64,000 nt of DNA from Metabacillus sp. B2-18. Lineage in GTDB: Bacteria > Bacillota > Bacilli > Bacillales > Bacillaceae. Where the stretch lies: the NCBI RefSeq assembly GCF_021117275.1, contig NZ_CP088245.1, positions 2,207,501 to 2,271,500 of the forward strand, in the 5' to 3' direction. Position 1 is the first letter of the stretch, and every line of letters begins with the position of its first letter. Under the pieces are notes generated by a model, which did no database searches, was not told the origin of the DNA, and saw only the letters and a list, made by a program, of their open reading frames with translations. Made by a program: the position numbers and the translations under genes. Positions 17,543 through 25,937 of the stretch are shown here, one piece after another.

Positions 17543-19039
17543 ATGGTACAAAACGTAGGAACAAAAGAACTAGAATTGAGCCCTAGATTAGTTGAATTTT
17601 TAAATGGGGACAAAAAGCTTTTTATTAATGGAGAATGGGTAGAGGCAGTAAGTGGTAAAACATTTGATACATTAAACCCGGCAACTGGTGAGAAACTAGC
17701 ATCTGTTTCTGAAGCAGGGGAAGAGGACATTGATTTAGCTGTGAAAGCTGCTAGAGAAGCATTTGACAATGGTCCATGGTCGAAGATGGGAACTGCTGAA
17801 AGAAGTCGTTTAATTTATAAATTAGCTGACTTAATTGAAGAACATAAAGTAGAGCTTGCACAGTTAGAAACACTAGATAATGGTAAACCGATTCGCGAAA
17901 CTGCAAACGCAGACATTCCATTAGCAATTGAACATTTTCGTTATTTTGCAGGTTGGGCTACAAAGATTGTAGGACAAACAATTCCTGTACAAGGAAACTA
18001 TTTCAATTACACACGTCATGAAGCAGTTGGGGTAGTTGGACAGATCATTCCTTGGAATTTCCCATTGTTAATGGCTGCCTGGAAGCTTGGTGCTGCGCTT
18101 GCAACAGGATGTACAATTGTCCTTAAGCCGGCAGAACAAACACCTTTATCTGCACTATATTTAGGGAAATTAATTAATGAAGCTGGCTTCCCTAAAGGTG
18201 TTGTTAATATCGTTCCAGGCTTCGGTCAAACAGCTGGTTCACCATTAGTAAATCATCCGTTAGTAGACAAAGTAGCTTTCACAGGTTCAACAGCTGTTGG
18301 TAAAGCAATTATGAGACAGGCAAGTGAATCATTAAAACGTGTAACTCTTGAGCTTGGCGGGAAATCACCTAATATTATCTTACCTGATGCTGATCTTTCG
18401 AAGGCTGTACCTGGTTCTTTAATGGGAATTATGTTTAATCAGGGTCAAGTATGTTGTGCGGGTAGCCGTCTTTATGTACAGAAAAAACAATACGATAATG
18501 TTGTTGCAGATTTAGTATCCCTAACAAAAGATATCTCTCAAGGTAATGGATTATTAGAAGCAACAACAATGGGACCTCTCATTTCAGCACAACAGCAAAA
18601 TCGTGTAAAAGGATACATTGATAAAGGAATTGAAGAAGGAGCAGAAGTTCTAGCTGGAGGTAATATTCCATTTGAACAAGGTTATTTCGTAGCTCCTACC
18701 ATTTTCGCCGATGTTAATAATTCAATGACGATCGCAAAGGAAGAAATCTTCGGACCAGTTGTTGCTGCGATGCCGTTTGATGACTTAGATGATCTTGTTG
18801 ACAAAGCAAATGACTCTAACTATGGTCTAGCAGCTGGTGTTTGGACACAAGATATTAAAAAAGCACACTACATTGCACACCGTATTAAAGCAGGAACTGT
18901 ATGGGTAAACTGCTACAACGCATTTGACGCAGCAAGTCCTTTTGGCGGATATAAGCAATCAGGTATCGGCCGTGAAATGGGAAGCTATGCATTAGAAAAT
19001 TACACAGAAGTAAAAAGTGTTTGGGTAAATATGGATTAA
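17543..19039 (+). CDS. NAD(P)-dependent aldehyde dehydrogenase
   Basis: Oxidises an aldehyde to its carboxylic acid; 498 residues, the usual family length. Visible are the cofactor region IPWNFPLLMAAWKLG and FTGSTAVGKAIM, the general base Glu in LELGGKSPN, the catalytic Cys304 in FNQGQVCCAGSR, and the C-terminal PFGGYKQSGIGRE block. AGGAGGAG precedes the ATG. The sigma-54 promoter with adjoining cre site, and the kinase, regulator and alcohol dehydrogenase immediately upstream, make it the likely inducible second step of alcohol catabolism. It resembles B. subtilis DhaS/AldX-type enzymes, but the substrate is not established. Confidence 0.92.
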   Translation: MVQNVGTKELELSPRLVEFLNGDKKLFINGEWVEAVSGKTFDTLNPATGEKLASVSEAGEEDIDLAVKAAREAFDNGPWSKMGTAERSRLIYKLADLIEEHKVELAQLETLDNGKPIRETANADIPLAIEHFRYFAGWATKIVGQTIPVQGNYFNYTRHEAVGVVGQIIPWNFPLLMAAWKLGAALATGCTIVLKPAEQTPLSALYLGKLINEAGFPKGVVNIVPGFGQTAGSPLVNHPLVDKVAFTGSTAVGKAIMRQASESLKRVTLELGGKSPNIILPDADLSKAVPGSLMGIMFNQGQVCCAGSRLYVQKKQYDNVVADLVSLTKDISQGNGLLEATTMGPLISAQQQNRVKGYIDKGIEEGAEVLAGGNIPFEQGYFVAPTIFADVNNSMTIAKEEIFGPVVAAMPFDDLDDLVDKANDSNYGLAAGVWTQDIKKAHYIAHRIKAGTVWVNCYNAFDAASPFGGYKQSGIGREMGSYALENYTEVKSVWVNMD

Positions 19040-19050
19040 TAGCTGAAGAT

Positions 19051-19081
19051 AAGAGGTCGTCATTGAGATGACCTCTTTTTA
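19051..19081 (+). terminator. Terminator of the aldehyde dehydrogenase gene
   Basis: AGAGGTCGTC pairs with ATGACCTCT around a short loop and is followed by TTTTTAATTT. Confidence 0.8.
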
Positions 19082-19115
19082 ATTTGATTTTAGGTAATAG
19101 GAAAAGTGTCGATTT

Positions 19116-19303
19116 TTGTCTAATCGAAGATAAAACGTCTAAAATCGAAGATAAATCTCAAAAATCGAAGATAAAACGTTTAGAATCGAAGATAAATCTC
19201 TAAAATCGAAGATAAAACGTTCAGAATCGAAGATAAATCTCAAAAATCGAAGATAAAACGTTCAAAATCAAAGATAAATATCAATTATCGCAGATAAAAT
19301 CTA
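19116..19303. repeat. Alternating 20/21-bp tandem repeat array
   Basis: About nine head-to-tail copies of a unit with core ATCGAAGATAAA. The variable tail alternates between ACGTYY (copies 1, 3, 5, 7) and TCTCW (copies 2, 4, 6), giving a higher-order unit of about 41 bp. The last two copies are degenerate. There are no unique spacers, so it is not CRISPR. It fills the gap between the aldehyde dehydrogenase terminator and the convergent deaminase gene. A single related copy occurs at 43270-43298. Confidence 0.9.
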
Positions 19304-19327
19304 ATTTCAGTCAACCAAAGACAAAAT

Positions 19328-19798
19328 TTAAGACGGCTTCCGCCCATTAAAAATAATTTCTGCCATAAAAGGTGAGTATTTTTTAATAATTCGTTCAGAT
19401 TCACTAGATAAAATGCCACTTTCATATGTATACAATCTCTTTTTGACATAAGGAACAGATTCTATAAAGTCTTCCATTTGCAAATAGTTATCCTTAACAG
19501 CAAACACAACATGGCGTATATTTGCCATAACAATAGTTGTTAAACACATCATACAAGGTTCAACAGTTGTGTAGATTGTACAGTTTTCAGCATGTTTTTT
19601 TAAATAGGCTGCACAGCTATGGATCGCATTTATTTCAGCGTGTGCCACTTCGTTTTCTAATGTGCTTATCCGATTGGAGCCTCGCGAAATGATTTTTCCA
19701 TCATGAACGATCACAGCCCCAATTGGCCGATCTCCGCGTTTTCCTGCTTCTTCCGCTTCTTTTAAAGCTTCAGTCATATAAAAAGTATGATCAATCAC
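19328..19798 (-). CDS. Nucleoside/cytidine-type deaminase (TadA/GuaD-like)
   Basis: 156-residue zinc hydrolase of the CDA superfamily. The zinc motifs are HAEINAI (His ligand and catalytic Glu, about residues 53-59) and PCMMC (two Cys ligands, about 83-87). The first third contains GDRPIGAVIVHDGKIISRGSN. It may be a guanine, cytosine or nucleoside deaminase; tRNA adenosine deaminase (TadA) is less likely because such genes usually sit near dnaX. It starts at ATG with AGGAGGCAT upstream on the minus strand. Confidence 0.85.
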   Translation of the reverse strand: MIDHTFYMTEALKEAEEAGKRGDRPIGAVIVHDGKIISRGSNRISTLENEVAHAEINAIHSCAAYLKKHAENCTIYTTVEPCMMCLTTIVMANIRHVVFAVKDNYLQMEDFIESVPYVKKRLYTYESGILSSESERIIKKYSPFMAEIIFNGRKPS

Positions 19799-19974
19799 AT
19801 GTATGCCTCCTAAAATCTTTATAATAATATAGTATAAAACTAGATTAAGGGAGTTTCAAAATGAATTTCTATACAAAGTGCGTCTCATTATTTGAATAGC
19901 TTAAACAAATGGATAATGGTTAAGAATCTGGGGAAATTATCATTAACTAAATAATGATTGGTGGTTAGTGATAC

Positions 19975-20616
19975 ATGGAATGGGATTTTATTTGGAAAGC
20001 CATTCTCATCGTTCTGGTTGGAACAGTTTTGTTGAGAGTTGCAGGAAGAAAAACAATTTCTCAAATGACGTTGGCTGAGACAGTATTAATGGTTGGTATC
20101 GGTTCTCTACTTATTCAGCCTGTTGCGGGTAAAAATGTTTGGACGACATTTCTAATAGGAGGAATACTAGTTGGGACTCTTTTAGTTATGGAACTTCTTC
20201 AAATGAAATCAGACAAATTTGAAAAGGCTATTACAGGTAAGGCGAAAATTATCATTGATAACGGAAATTTAAATGAGCAAAATCTTAAAAAACTTAGATT
20301 ATCTGTAGATCAACTAGAAATGATGCTTCGCCAAAATAGTATTTCGAAAATCAGTGATGTAAAATGGGCAACGTTGGAACCAAATGGCCAATTAGGCTAT
20401 GAGTTAAAACAAGAAGCACAGCCTGTTACAAAGAAGGATTTTGACGATTTTAAACAAACAATTGTTAACTTAATTCCTAGCAATGCTCAACTTACTCATA
20501 TAAATGAAATTTTAAGCTTAATGAACAATAATACAAAGCCAGAAAGTAAAGAGGACATTTTTGCTGAAGTTAAACATAAACGACATAAAGAAGCTCCTCC
20601 AAAGCACTTACAATAA
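19975..20616 (+). CDS. DUF421 (YetF/YkjA-type) membrane protein
   Basis: 213 residues. Three membrane helices come first, with the family hallmark VAGRKTISQMTLAETVLMVGIGS. A cytoplasmic DUF421 domain follows, with GKAKIIIDNGNLNEQNLKKLRLSVDQLEMMLRQ and ISKISDVKWATLEPNGQLGY. B. subtilis homologues of this family (YetF, YkjA, YrbG, YdfS) are found in spore or vegetative membranes; their chemistry is not settled. GGTGGTTAG is the likely ribosome site. Confidence 0.88.
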   Translation: MEWDFIWKAILIVLVGTVLLRVAGRKTISQMTLAETVLMVGIGSLLIQPVAGKNVWTTFLIGGILVGTLLVMELLQMKSDKFEKAITGKAKIIIDNGNLNEQNLKKLRLSVDQLEMMLRQNSISKISDVKWATLEPNGQLGYELKQEAQPVTKKDFDDFKQTIVNLIPSNAQLTHINEILSLMNNNTKPESKEDIFAEVKHKRHKEAPPKHLQ

Positions 20617-20695
20617 TTTTTCGTAAAAAACACCAATAAATGTAATTTTTTAGTTAATTTTGAAAAAATATGTAGTATAATAGTATTGTTATTTA

Positions 20696-20740
20696 TAATA
20701 AATCCCTAAGTAGACCTCCCGTTTTCTTAGGGATTTATTA
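20696..20740 (+). ncRNA. Long hairpin with C-rich loop (terminator or small RNA)
   Basis: A perfect 15-bp stem, TAATAAATCCCTAAG at 20696-20710 with CTTAGGGATTTATTA at 20726-20740, carries a loop containing ACCTCCCG, complementary to a Shine-Dalgarno sequence. No T-tract follows. TATAAT occurs at 20676-20681, so a short independent transcript is possible. It could equally be the terminator of the DUF421 gene. Confidence 0.35.
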
Positions 20741-20809
20741 TATTAACTTAAGGAATATAAAGGGGAAAAGAGGCATTGATAGGTCGATTCCAGGCAATAC
20801 CTCCGTTTT

Positions 20810-21367
20810 TTAGTGGAGTTTCTTCGCTGTTTTTTCTTTCTTGGGCCAGATAAAATAGCTTGTTGTCATGTATAAATCAATCGCTAAAACGATTAACCAT
20901 ACTTTTACCATTGTATTGAGTGCTTCGGTTCGTTGAGGATCCTGGATATAGATGATCATCATTTCTAAGATTGCCACACCAATTAGAAATGCTACAACGT
21001 GCTTGATAAAACCTTTTCTATAATGCCTAGCAAAAGGAATTCCGTATCGTTTCATCGGCTTAGCTGACGTTTTTTTCATCATATAAAATTGAAATTTTTC
21101 GTCCATCCAATTAATCATACTTTTTCCATATGCCAGAGAAACTCCGATATAAACTGCAGCAATTCCATGTGCAAGAGTTGCTGTTGCTCCGCGATACAGA
21201 TCAATGCTTGTAATGATAATTAACAAAAGGTCAATTATGGGGGTAGAAGCTAACAGTAAAAATCCTACCTTTTGAAACTTCAGTAAATATCGTGCCGTTA
21301 ACCCTAGTAATATAACAACCCAAAATGAAACCTCGCATGCAATAATAATCCATCCTATATAATTCAT
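20810..21367 (-). CDS. Multi-pass membrane protein of unknown function
   Basis: 185 residues with about five hydrophobic helices and a basic cytoplasmic loop ([23 protein letters not shown]) in the middle. The start is an ATG with AGAGAGGTAT upstream. Proteins of this general look (YmcC-like) are known in Bacillus, but I cannot confirm the family and know no function. Confidence 0.75.
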   Translation of the reverse strand: MNYIGWIIIACEVSFWVVILLGLTARYLLKFQKVGFLLLASTPIIDLLLIIITSIDLYRGATATLAHGIAAVYIGVSLAYGKSMINWMDEKFQFYMMKKTSAKPMKRYGIPFARHYRKGFIKHVVAFLIGVAILEMMIIYIQDPQRTEALNTMVKVWLIVLAIDLYMTTSYFIWPKKEKTAKKLH

Positions 21368-21476
21368 AAATACCTCTCTTTATGAAATGGTAATATCTAA
21401 CACTATTTTAGCACTTTTTACTTTTCTCTGTTACAAGAAAAAAATATATTCTAATAGTCCTATAGAAAGGAGTAGC

Positions 21477-22001
21477 ATGATGAATTTTCATTTGAATGAA
21501 GCAATCGAGGTATTATCGAGAACACCAAAGACATTGGAGCATTTTTTATCTGGACTTTCTGATCAATGGCTGCATTGTAATGAAGGGGAAGGAACGTGGA
21601 ATGCTTCTGAAATTGTTGAACATTTAATTGAAGCTGAACTACATAATTGGATTCCCAGATTAGAATCTATTCTACATGATGGAAAGAACAAGCACTTTCC
21701 TTCATTTGATCGTTTTTCACATTTGACTAAGCCTGAAAGTACAATTGAAGAAAAACTATTAACTTTTATCCAACTAAGAGAAACAAATCTTGAAAAATTA
21801 AAAGAACTTATTAATCCTCATCATCACCTAGAAATCGAAGGGACACATCCCGCTTTCGGTGTGGTCAAAATAAGAGAGCTTCTTTCAACCTGGGTTGTTC
21901 ATGATCTTACACATATTTCGCAAATCGTTAGAGTAATGGCAAAGAGGTATTATGATGACGTTGGCCCTTGGAAGGAATATTTGGGAGTATTAAAGAAATA
22001 G
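21477..22001 (+). CDS. DinB/YfiT-like metal-dependent protein
   Basis: 174 residues forming a DinB_2 four-helix bundle. Metal-binding His candidates are in [10 protein letters not shown] and at the C-terminus in [27 protein letters not shown], the typical DinB ending. Such proteins may be thiol-dependent S-transferases. GAAAGGAG precedes two adjacent ATGs (21477 and 21480); the second has the better spacing. Upstream in-frame codons back to 21387 lack a ribosome site. Confidence 0.85.
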   Translation: MMNFHLNEAIEVLSRTPKTLEHFLSGLSDQWLHCNEGEGTWNASEIVEHLIEAELHNWIPRLESILHDGKNKHFPSFDRFSHLTKPESTIEEKLLTFIQLRETNLEKLKELINPHHHLEIEGTHPAFGVVKIRELLSTWVVHDLTHISQIVRVMAKRYYDDVGPWKEYLGVLKK

Positions 22002-22048
22002 ATTTTTAAATTGTAAAAGTATCTTCTCATAACAAGGAGTAATAAATA

Positions 22049-22507
22049 ATGAAAATTAGAGCCCTAAAAAAGGAAGAAACACCGCCAATACAATTATTAT
22101 TACTTGCGGATCCTTCAGTATCAATAATTGAAGATTACCTTAACCGGGGAATGTGCTTTGTTGCTGAAAATCAGGAGAACATGGTCATAGGAGTTTTAGT
22201 GCTACTTCCAACAAGACCACATTCCGTGGAGTTAGCGAATATTTCTGTTTCAGAGGATTACCGAGGAAAAGGTGTTGGAAAGTTATTGATAAAGCATGCT
22301 ATTTCCGTAGCTAGAGAAAAATTATTTAAAGTCATGGAAGTTGGAACTGGAAATTCTAGCATAGATCAAATTGCCTTTTATCAAAAATGTGGATTTAGAC
22401 TAACAGGCGTTGACTTTGATTTTTTCGTCAAACATTATGATGAACCGATATATGAAAATAATATCCAATGCAGAGATATGGTGCGCTTTACTTTGGATAT
22501 TGAATAA
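22049..22507 (+). CDS. GNAT family N-acetyltransferase
   Basis: 152 residues. The acetyl-CoA site is visible as LANISVSEDYRGKGVGKLLIKHAI (R-G-K-G-V-G loop, about residues 75-83), followed by the FYQKCGFRLTGVDFDFF C-terminal block. The acceptor is unknown. AAGGAG lies upstream of the ATG. It follows the DinB-like gene by 47 bp and may share its transcript. Confidence 0.85.
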   Translation: MKIRALKKEETPPIQLLLLADPSVSIIEDYLNRGMCFVAENQENMVIGVLVLLPTRPHSVELANISVSEDYRGKGVGKLLIKHAISVAREKLFKVMEVGTGNSSIDQIAFYQKCGFRLTGVDFDFFVKHYDEPIYENNIQCRDMVRFTLDIE

Positions 22508-22519
22508 AAAAATGTTTAG

Positions 22520-22763
22520 TTACTTTACGCTTTGATTCAATTTAACAAATAGATTAGTAAACCAATACGCAAGAATAGCCATACCTACATCTAGAAGAAA
22601 AACATGAAAAATATTCATTCCTTTATAAAAAAGCAACAAACCAAGCTTATGCCATATAAAAGCAAGTTCCAAAATGACCAAACTGTTTCCAGTATTCAAG
22701 AATTAGGTCAGTTAATTTAGCATGTAAAGAATCTGTTTGCTCTAATAAGTGTTCACGTGACAT
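22520..22763 (-). pseudogene. Frameshifted small membrane protein gene
   Basis: On the minus strand, GATAGGAGAG and an ATG open a frame reading MSREHLLEQTDSLHAKLTDLI that soon meets a stop. A +1 frame continues as a hydrophobic segment (LAFIWHKLGLLLFYKGMNIF, then HVFLLDVGMAILAYWFTNLF) to a stop at 22520. Together they look like one short two-helix membrane protein broken by a frameshift near 22690. No family name can be assigned safely. Confidence 0.55.
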
Positions 22764-23041
22764 AGAGCGTTCTCTCCTATCGCATGATAAAAAATGGTTA
22801 TTATTTTATTATTTGCCAAACCATTTTTTTCTACTCGAGTTATTAACCAGGTTTTTGCAAGTCCTTCCAAATGTATGTATTTAGCATTAGCATTTATTTT
22901 TATATAAAATCAAAATTATGCCTCGACTATTCCTTCAGGAAGAGGTTTTTGAATTTTTTATCAGGAAATTTTTAAAATGATGCATAATATACAAACTATC
23001 AACAAATGTTACAAGTACACTATACAAAGGAGGAATTGATT

Positions 23042-23227
23042 ATGGCAAATAACTCAAATAACTTAGTCGTACCTGGAGCTGAACATTCACTTGACCAAAT
23101 GAAGGTGGAAATCGCAAATGAATTCGGTGTAGACCTTGGCGGTGAAACAACTTCACGTGCAAACGGATCTGTTGGTGGAGAAATAACAAAACGCCTTGTT
23201 TCAATGGCGCAACAACAATTAGGTTAA
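23042..23227 (+). CDS. Alpha/beta-type small acid-soluble spore protein
   Basis: 61 residues. The protein coats and protects spore DNA in the A-like form and is degraded by the GPR protease at germination. Features: [11 protein letters not shown], the GPR cleavage region [24 protein letters not shown], and the C-terminal [25 protein letters not shown] before ATG 23042 fixes the start. CATAATA at 22983-22989 resembles a sigma-G -10 element, but no good -35 is seen. A paralogue is encoded at 58097-58294. Confidence 0.95.
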   Translation: MANNSNNLVVPGAEHSLDQMKVEIANEFGVDLGGETTSRANGSVGGEITKRLVSMAQQQLG

Positions 23228-23236
23228 TTTGAATAA

Positions 23237-23296
23237 GGCATCATTCTTGTAGAAATAAACATCATGTATAACTACAACTAAAGAATGAAAGATGCC
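23237..23296 (+). terminator. Stem-loop after the spore protein gene
   Basis: GGCATC-ATTCTT at 23237-23248 pairs with AAGAATG-AAAGATGCC at 23281-23296 (slightly imperfect), followed by ATTTTAGG. Probably the terminator of the spore protein gene. Confidence 0.5.
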
Positions 23297-23310
23297 ATTT
23301 TAGGTTTCTA

Positions 23311-23460
23311 ATGTTTAGTGTTTTAAAAGATCATGAAATTGCTCATTTATATAACATTCTAGGAAAGTCAATTAAAGTAACTAAAGACAAACATCTAAGA
23401 ACTGTTGTGCTTGAATTAACTGAAGAGCTGAACAGACGACACCAAATGGCTACTGAATGA
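23311..23460 (+). CDS. 49-residue hypothetical protein
   Basis: A short frame from ATG 23311 to TGA, reading MFSVLKDHEIAHLYNILGKS and ending NRRHQMATE, predicted mostly helical and hydrophilic. The ribosome site is weak (TTTAGG), and the frame has no earlier start. The composition looks like real coding sequence. Function unknown. Confidence 0.45.
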   Translation: MFSVLKDHEIAHLYNILGKSIKVTKDKHLRTVVLELTEELNRRHQMATE

Positions 23461-23530
23461 CTATACTAGAACTCTAACCCCACCAAACTTATAAATAAAA
23501 ACCCCCATTATTCTTTTGAATAATGTACTG

Positions 23531-23573
23531 CACCCCAAAAGTTAGAGTAAGAATCTAACTTTGGGGTGTTTTT
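23531..23573. terminator. Strong bidirectional terminator (possible IS-end remnant)
   Basis: CACCCCAAAAGTTAGA (23531-23546) pairs with TCTAACTTTGGGGTG (23554-23568), followed by TTTTT. The preceding TGTACTG plus CACCCCAAAAGTTAGA resembles the terminal repeats of some IS3-family elements, so this may be a relic reused as a terminator between convergent genes. Confidence 0.7.
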
Positions 23574-23581
23574 ACTATCAA

Positions 23582-24436
23582 CTATGTTCTTTCTTTGGAG
23601 TTTGAAAATATCTCCTTATGAACCAAACGTGAAACATAAATAACGAATAGGTGCCAGGGAACAAACTGAAGAAAGGCACTATAATTTATTTTCACATAGC
23701 GAACCTTTATAAGAAAATAATCGATTACTAAAAAATACAAAAGATGATAGAAGCGATAAATTATTCCACTTTTAGAAGAGATAAAGGTAGAAAAAATACC
23801 CAGTAGTAAACTGTAAAGAGGTGCAATGATAAAATGTTCCTTCCAGGTATGTAGCAACCCAACCCCAAATTTTAATTTTCTTCTAACAGCCATCGTAAAC
23901 ATAAAGGTCACATCAATTACAACAATTGTTAAATATTGAGCCAATTTAAGAGCCCAATCTTTTCTCTTCTCAATCAGTTTATAAAAATAATCGCTTATAT
24001 AAAAATACATAAGCATTAAGACTGTAGTGAATTTTGGATTCCACCAGTTTGTTTTATAAATTCCCAAGCGAAGAAATAATTTTTCAACAATATAAAAGTA
24101 TGTGATGAAGGAAACTTTCCACCGCCAATTCTTTTTATAGATCGTTAAAAACGTTGCTGTAATGGGTACATAAAAGGCTTGAGATAAAATTGCTCCAAGA
24201 ATATTATCTAAATATTTTATTTTTAAGATGGAGGGTTTATATGTGTATGCTTGAAAAAGATTCAGTACAAAGTATTCAAAAAAGAAAGCAAAGCCAATAT
24301 TTGATAGCAACAGAGTCCATGTGTATTCTCTTTTTCGTTTTAGTAATTGAGAAAAAATAATAAGATGAATAATTGTTAATAAAAGAAATGGTATAGAGTT
24401 TCTATTCAGTTGTCCTTTACGCAAGGGTATCACCAA
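23582..24436 (-). CDS. Multi-pass membrane protein (CBO0543-like)
   Basis: 284 residues with about eight hydrophobic segments and aromatic-rich loops (WKVSFITYFYIVEKLFLRLG, YKTNWWNPKFT). Spore-former genomes carry families of such proteins (CBO0543-type), with no known function. The start is a GTG at 24436 and the ribosome site is weak, so an internal TTG start is possible. Convergent with the small frame at 23311. Confidence 0.65.
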   Translation of the reverse strand: MVIPLRKGQLNRNSIPFLLLTIIHLIIFSQLLKRKREYTWTLLLSNIGFAFFFEYFVLNLFQAYTYKPSILKIKYLDNILGAILSQAFYVPITATFLTIYKKNWRWKVSFITYFYIVEKLFLRLGIYKTNWWNPKFTTVLMLMYFYISDYFYKLIEKRKDWALKLAQYLTIVVIDVTFMFTMAVRRKLKFGVGLLHTWKEHFIIAPLYSLLLGIFSTFISSKSGIIYRFYHLLYFLVIDYFLIKVRYVKINYSAFLQFVPWHLFVIYVSRLVHKEIFSNSKERT

Positions 24437-24579
24437 CTCATGACTAATATAATATTTTGATTCCTCAAAGATATCTTACCTTTATCTTTTGTTATTATTT
24501 GTTTTTTTACTCAAATAACGAAATACCCGATTGATTTGGTACAATGGAAATGGAATCTCCTTGAAAGAGAGGAAAAAAG

Positions 24580-25077
24580 ATGGATATAAGATTATTAAGT
24601 AAAAAACACGCAGCTGTTTATAAAAGTCTAAGATTAAAGGCGTTACAAGAGCATCCAGAAGCATTCAGCTCCAGTTATGAGGAGGAAGTTACATTTTCTA
24701 TAGCTACTATAGAAAAGAGGTTAAGTGTAGAAAACTCCTTCACATTTGGAGCATTTGTTGATGAAAAATTAGTTGCTGTTATTACATTGTTGCCGGAAAC
24801 AAAAAATAAACTAAAACACAGAGCTAATATCGTCGCTGTTTATGTTAGTACTGGCTACCGTAAAGCGGGAATAGGTCAAAAGTTAGTAGAAGCAGCGATT
24901 AATAAATCAAAGTCTATTGAAGGAATCGAGCAACTTTATTTAACTGTTTCATCAAGTAATATAGCAGCAAAAAATCTTTATCAATCATTTGGTTTCAAAA
25001 CATTTGGTATTGATAAAAAGGCATTAAAAGTTAAAGAAACTTATTATGATGAAGAACTTATGGTACTATATTTGTAA
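24580..25077 (+). CDS. GNAT family N-acetyltransferase
   Basis: 165 residues, RimI/PaiA-like. It starts MDIRLLSKKHAAVYKSLRLKAL, then an EEHPEAF-type ELQEHPEAFSSSYEEE segment, the acetyl-CoA loop YRKAGIGQKLVEAAI (about 93-107), and the ending NLYQSFGFKTFG. The EHPEAFSSSYEEE feature is typical of Bacillus acetyltransferases of unknown acceptor. GAGAGGAAAAAAG lies before the ATG. Confidence 0.88.
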   Translation: MDIRLLSKKHAAVYKSLRLKALQEHPEAFSSSYEEEVTFSIATIEKRLSVENSFTFGAFVDEKLVAVITLLPETKNKLKHRANIVAVYVSTGYRKAGIGQKLVEAAINKSKSIEGIEQLYLTVSSSNIAAKNLYQSFGFKTFGIDKKALKVKETYYDEELMVLYL

Positions 25078-25201
25078 TACAACGGCGGATTATGTCATGC
25101 AGATGCAAAAGAACAACTAACAGATTGGTTACATAGTGCAAAGTAGCCATACAACTTTTAAATAAAGAAATACTCTGGAAACACACTTGGATGGTGGCAA
25201 C

Positions 25202-25924
25202 ATGACTGAAAAGAAAAAAATACAAGAAGCAGACTTATATAAACCAATCCAACATTATTTTACCCGTGAAGGATTTGACGTTTATGGTGAAGTAAAGGAT
25301 TGCGATATTGCGGCAGTAAAAGATGACGAGCTTATCGTGGTGGAACTAAAGCTTAATTTAAGTATTGAGTTATTAATTCAAGCAACTAAGCGGCAGCGCT
25401 TAACGGACCAAGTGTATATTGCTATTCCGAAGCCTCGCTATAATAAGCGGTCGAAGCGATGGTCTGATCTATGTCATCTTGTAAAAAGACTGGAGCTTGG
25501 TCTGATTATCGTATCATTCACTGGAAATCGAAAGAGAATGGAGATGATTTTCCATCCAACTACATATAGTAAACAACGTAAACAGCAAAAATGGAAACGA
25601 GATTCAGTCCTTAAAGAGATAAATGGAAGAAGTGCTGATTATAATATTGGGGGGAGCAGTCGAACGAAAATTATGACTGCCTACAAAGAAAATTGCATTC
25701 AAATCGCATGTTATTTAATTGAATTTGGTGAACTCTCTCCAAAAAAGTTAGTGCAATTAGGAACAGGTACAAAAACATCCTCCATCTTAACCAAAAACTT
25801 TTATGGGTGGTTTCATCGAGTGAAAAGAGGCATCTATACCATAACTGACAAAGGAAAGCTTGAAATAAAAGAGTTTCCTGAATTACTAGATTATTATTTA
25901 GATAAAGTAAAAGAATCAGAATAA
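25202..25924 (+). CDS. DUF2161 family, PD-(D/E)XK-type putative nuclease
   Basis: 240 residues. The N-terminal region shows the nuclease-fold pattern YGEVKDCDIAAVKDDELIVVELKLN: an Asp in CDIAAV and E-x-K in VELK. The C-terminal part (about 140-240) looks like a winged helix, so DNA or RNA binding is plausible. Described homologues are annotated as DUF2161 putative phosphodiesterases. The ATG at 25202 has GGATGG upstream; a TTG at 25187 is less likely. Confidence 0.75.
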   Translation: MTEKKKIQEADLYKPIQHYFTREGFDVYGEVKDCDIAAVKDDELIVVELKLNLSIELLIQATKRQRLTDQVYIAIPKPRYNKRSKRWSDLCHLVKRLELGLIIVSFTGNRKRMEMIFHPTTYSKQRKQQKWKRDSVLKEINGRSADYNIGGSSRTKIMTAYKENCIQIACYLIEFGELSPKKLVQLGTGTKTSSILTKNFYGWFHRVKRGIYTITDKGKLEIKEFPELLDYYLDKVKESE

Positions 25925-25937
25925 TGGTGGAATTTAG

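Noticed and set aside
19116..19303. CRISPR array
   Set aside because: The repeats are contiguous 20/21-mers with no unique spacers, no leader and no cas genes.
25078..25146. Short frame G-G-L-C-H-A-D-A-K-E-Q-L-T-D-W-L-H-S-A-K after the acetyltransferase
   Set aside because: It has no start codon or ribosome site and only about 22 codons; possibly a gene relic but unsupported.
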